Assembly (NCBI GenBank): GCA_016194725.1
Contig: JACQAW010000408.1
Coordinates: forward strand, 1 to 17,135
DNA length: 17,135 bases
Direction of reading: 5' to 3'
Source: Deltaproteobacteria bacterium
Lineage (GTDB): Bacteria; Bdellovibrionota; UBA1018; UBA923
The position numbers and the translations under genes are program-made. Below, piece after piece: positions 15,100-17,135 of the stretch (position 1 is the first letter of the stretch; each line of letters begins with the position of its first letter). The notes beneath the pieces are model-generated. The model saw only the letters and a program-made list of their open reading frames with translations, was not told where the DNA came from and made no database searches.

Positions 15100-15849
15100 T
15101 TACTCGATCGGGGTCAACGAAGGGGCGCTGTCGAAATTCTGGGTGCGTTCCGAGCTCACGACGCTGTCTTTGGTCGAACCCGTGGCCTTGGCCGCCGACG
15201 GATCATTGTCGACCTTGTAGGAATTTCCGGGCAACGACTGGTCGATGCCGTTCACGAGGCCGCGAAACTGCTGCATCGACTGAATCGACTGCGTCTGATC
15301 GGCCGAAAGCAGGATCGAAAAACCCGGGCCCATGCCGGCGCGAATGTCGTCGAGCGTCATAGGTTTGTCCGAAACGCGCGAACAGCGAAGCTGGTTGTGC
15401 GTTACGGTTCCAAACCTGTCCATGATCGAGAACTTGAATTCAACACTCTGAACGACGACATGGCGGCCGCTTTCAAAGTCGGTGGCATCGGCGTACGAAA
15501 CAGGCGACTCGTCGATCGAAACGTTCTCGTCCGCGGCCGGCATCGTCGGGCGCTCCATGGTGGCCGTGCAGCTGGCGTAGCCCTTGGCGGCGCGACGATC
15601 GTTACCCGAGGTAAATTTTCCGGTCAACGCAGCGCCATCCATCAATAAATTTCCGTTCTGAAAGCTCATCGTATACGTGTCCGGGCGCGGGCCTTTTGGC
15701 GGAATCACTAATTTCGGATTGGGAAAGCCACGAAGCAGCGCTTCTTTTTGCACCTTGGTGAGCTTCATGTCTGGCGGCTTAAGCATATTGGCGGCGAATG
15801 CCGTATTGGTAATCAGAAACGCAGCCAAAGCAATGCGACTAAACTTCAT
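15100..15849 (-). CDS. Secreted protein of unknown function
   Basis: The product has 249 aa. A Sec signal peptide covers 1-19/20 (KFSRIALAAFLITNTAFA-A); no lipobox is present, so it is likely periplasmic or released. The mature part begins with a Pro/Lys-rich stretch, continues with a predicted beta-rich middle, and holds exactly two cysteines (C94, C156) that could form one disulfide. The last ~40 residues are Ser/Thr/Asp-rich and probably disordered. No family is recognised. The start is well supported by AAGAGGAG (15855-15862 in reverse) five bases before the ATG. A possible minus-strand promoter is TTGTAA (15924-15929) with TAAAAA (15900-15905) at an 18-base spacing. It is convergent with the barrel gene and divergent from the last gene. 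Confidence 0.75.
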   Translation of the reverse strand: MKFSRIALAAFLITNTAFAANMLKPPDMKLTKVQKEALLRGFPNPKLVIPPKGPRPDTYTMSFQNGNLLMDGAALTGKFTSGNDRRAAKGYASCTATMERPTMPAADENVSIDESPVSYADATDFESGRHVVVQSVEFKFSIMDRFGTVTHNQLRCSRVSDKPMTLDDIRAGMGPGFSILLSADQTQSIQSMQQFRGLVNGIDQSLPGNSYKVDNDPSAAKATGSTKDSVVSSERTQNFDSAPSLTPIE

Positions 15850-16035
15850 ACAGGCTCCTCTTCAATCTCTGCTTGTTACTAAGCAAGCGCGATACCAAGT
15901 TTTTACTGTTTAACTTCGAATAGTTACAATTTATATCGAGTCAGGGTATTGGATGGTTGACTAGTTTTTGGGCAGTGGGCAATGCCGGTTGGGAAGACTC
16001 TTTAGGCTTTCGCGTGCTGTGATATTCTTGCTGGA
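15850..16035. promoter_or_regulatory. AT-rich divergent intergenic region
   Basis: This 186-base gap is visibly more AT-rich than its neighbours and must hold promoters for two divergent genes. The best minus-strand candidate is TTGTAA/TAAAAA at an 18-base spacing (15929 down to 15900). For the plus strand TTGACT (15957-15962) lacks a good -10. GCTTG (15871-15875) and CAAGC (15884-15888) can form a small hairpin in the minus-strand leader. Nothing stronger is visible. Confidence 0.3.
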
Positions 16036-17135
16036 ATGGGGGCCTGCGTAAGATTTATCGCAATACTGGCGCTTTGTACTGCCGTTTTCGGATGGCGCGC
16101 CAGAGCCCAAACACCGGCGATGAGTTTGGGAGCTGGCTCGGGTGCTGGCACTGGGACGGCTCCCGTCTCGACTGCTCCTGCCGCTAGTGCACCGACACCG
16201 GCCTCTGCACTCGCGCCAGCCATGGCACCAGCAGCTGCACCGGCTTCCCCAACTGCACCAGTTACCGCACCTGCAACGCCAACAACAACTGCAACCACAG
16301 CTACTCCCACGACGGCCGCCCCGGCACCAGTAACAGCTGGCGGCACTAGCGCAGCACTCGCAGCTCCGCCACCGTCCACCCCGCCCATCCCGCTTGGCGC
16401 CGTGCTGCCCGGTACCTGGCGCGCCTGGTACATCGGCTCACCCACTCAGCTCATCGTCGTAAAAAACATAGCCTACGACAAAGCAGTCTCGGCAGTCGAT
16501 GCGCCCTTCGTGCAGCCCACGGTTTTGCGCCGCTACCTCACCTTCAAGTATCCCGACTTCATGCAGTTCGGTGAACAAGGCGCGCTTGAAATGGCCATCG
16601 ATGAAGCCTGCAATCTTTACAAGCGCACGCCTGATAAAATTCCCACTCGCACTATCGAGGAAGTCGCACGCGAGTTTTTGGGCGAGTTCGGCGCCGACGC
16701 CATGCTCAAACACCCCGACAAAAATACACCCTACTTCGTGGGTGCCGCGCTTTCGACGCTTGTGAAACCCGATAAAATGGCGCGGTCCTCGTCACCGGCA
16801 AAGTTCACAGTGGTGTCGGCGGTGGCCTCGTGCAAAGAAACGCCGGGCAAGCGCTATCACTTCGCGCAGAAGCGCGCGTTCAACACCAATGTTTCAAACA
16901 ACGTTCGCGCGCTCACCTGGCTTATCGAAAAATGGATCGTCGCGCATGTCGAGGCCGCCAAGGACGAAGAAGCCAAAAAGGCCATGGAAGGGCGTTCGAT
17001 TGGAGTGTCCATCAAGGCTATCCGCCTCACTCTGACCAAGATGCGGGAGTACCAGTCGTGGCTGACCAGCCCGGAAGGAAAGCTGCTCGGCGGAGGCGTA
17101 ATCTGGGACGCGCCCCTGGTGCCCATGGCGCAGGC
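16036..17135 (+). CDS. Secreted protein with Ala/Pro/Thr-rich linker (3' truncated by window edge)
   Basis: The frame from ATG 16036 is open to the window end, giving 366 visible residues; it has no stop in the window. An in-frame TAG at 16003 prevents a longer start. Residues 1-24 look like a signal peptide (MGACVRFIAILALCTAVFGW, then RARA). Residues ~29-118 are almost entirely Ala, Pro, Thr, Ser and Gly, a low-complexity linker. From ~120 a folded domain begins (PGTWRAWYIGSPTQLIVVKN), continuing with charged helical parts such as LEMAIDEACNLYKR and IEEVAREFLGEFGADAML. No family is recognised. Such linkers often span the periplasm or cell wall or tether a domain away from a membrane; the role here is unknown. 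Confidence 0.75.
   Translation, partial: MGACVRFIAILALCTAVFGWRARAQTPAMSLGAGSGAGTGTAPVSTAPAASAPTPASALAPAMAPAAAPASPTAPVTAPATPTTTATTATPTTAAPAPVTAGGTSAALAAPPPSTPPIPLGAVLPGTWRAWYIGSPTQLIVVKNIAYDKAVSAVDAPFVQPTVLRRYLTFKYPDFMQFGEQGALEMAIDEACNLYKRTPDKIPTRTIEEVAREFLGEFGADAMLKHPDKNTPYFVGAALSTLVKPDKMARSSSPAKFTVVSAVASCKETPGKRYHFAQKRAFNTNVSNNVRALTWLIEKWIVAHVEAAKDEEAKKAMEGRSIGVSIKAIRLTLTKMREYQSWLTSPEGKLLGGGVIWDAPLVPMAQ

Overview
The window is GC-rich, densely coded DNA from a Gram-negative bacterium. This is supported by a lipobox lipoprotein, a predicted outer-membrane beta-barrel, an inner-membrane/periplasmic polysaccharide co-polymerase with a tyrosine-kinase domain, and several Sec signal peptides. The taxon cannot be fixed from sequence alone. 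The protein mix suggests a proteobacterium or a Bdellovibrionota/Myxococcota-like relative, which is inference. There is no rRNA, tRNA, CRISPR array, insertion sequence or phage gene, and no gene-free stretch reaches 300 bases (the longest gaps are about 180).

Left part (1-10016), a surface-polysaccharide locus. After the tail of an unrecognised gene (1-180) comes a WecA/MraY-type phosphoglycosyl transferase (252-1757) that should load the first sugar-phosphate onto undecaprenyl phosphate. It carries an extra C-terminal domain that reads as a degenerate GGDEF fold. Convergent to it is a coupled pair on the minus strand: a Wzc/GumC-like co-polymerase with BY-kinase (4477-2276) and a small SLBB protein with a C-terminal membrane anchor (2276-1764). 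Divergent from wzc is a GT4 glycosyltransferase (4640-5770), followed by an orphan lipoprotein (5948-6586). A structured, repeat-bearing gap (6603-6762) separates this from a minus-strand pair: a polytopic, Wzy-like membrane protein (10016-8706) overlapping an AsnB-family amidotransferase (8731-6773). Together these could provide initiation, elongation, polymerisation, chain-length control/export and sugar amidation. A full Wza channel and a Wzx flippase are not seen here.

Middle (10113-13056), a compact metabolic/redox operon: a VLCAD/ACAD9-like acyl-CoA dehydrogenase, a glutathione S-transferase-like protein and a membrane-tethered glutaredoxin, joined by two ATGA overlaps.

Right part (13191-17135), secreted and envelope proteins: an M6-type zinc metalloprotease followed with no spacer by an outer-membrane barrel candidate, a convergent secreted protein of unknown function, and the 5' part of a secreted protein with a long Ala/Pro/Thr-rich linker that runs off the window.

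The observations most worth a second look are the WecA-degenerate GGDEF fusion, the anchored SLBB-only partner of the Wzc kinase, the ACAD-GST-glutaredoxin operon, the inverted-repeat element at 6603-6762, and the M6 protease whose zinc motif has one extra residue.
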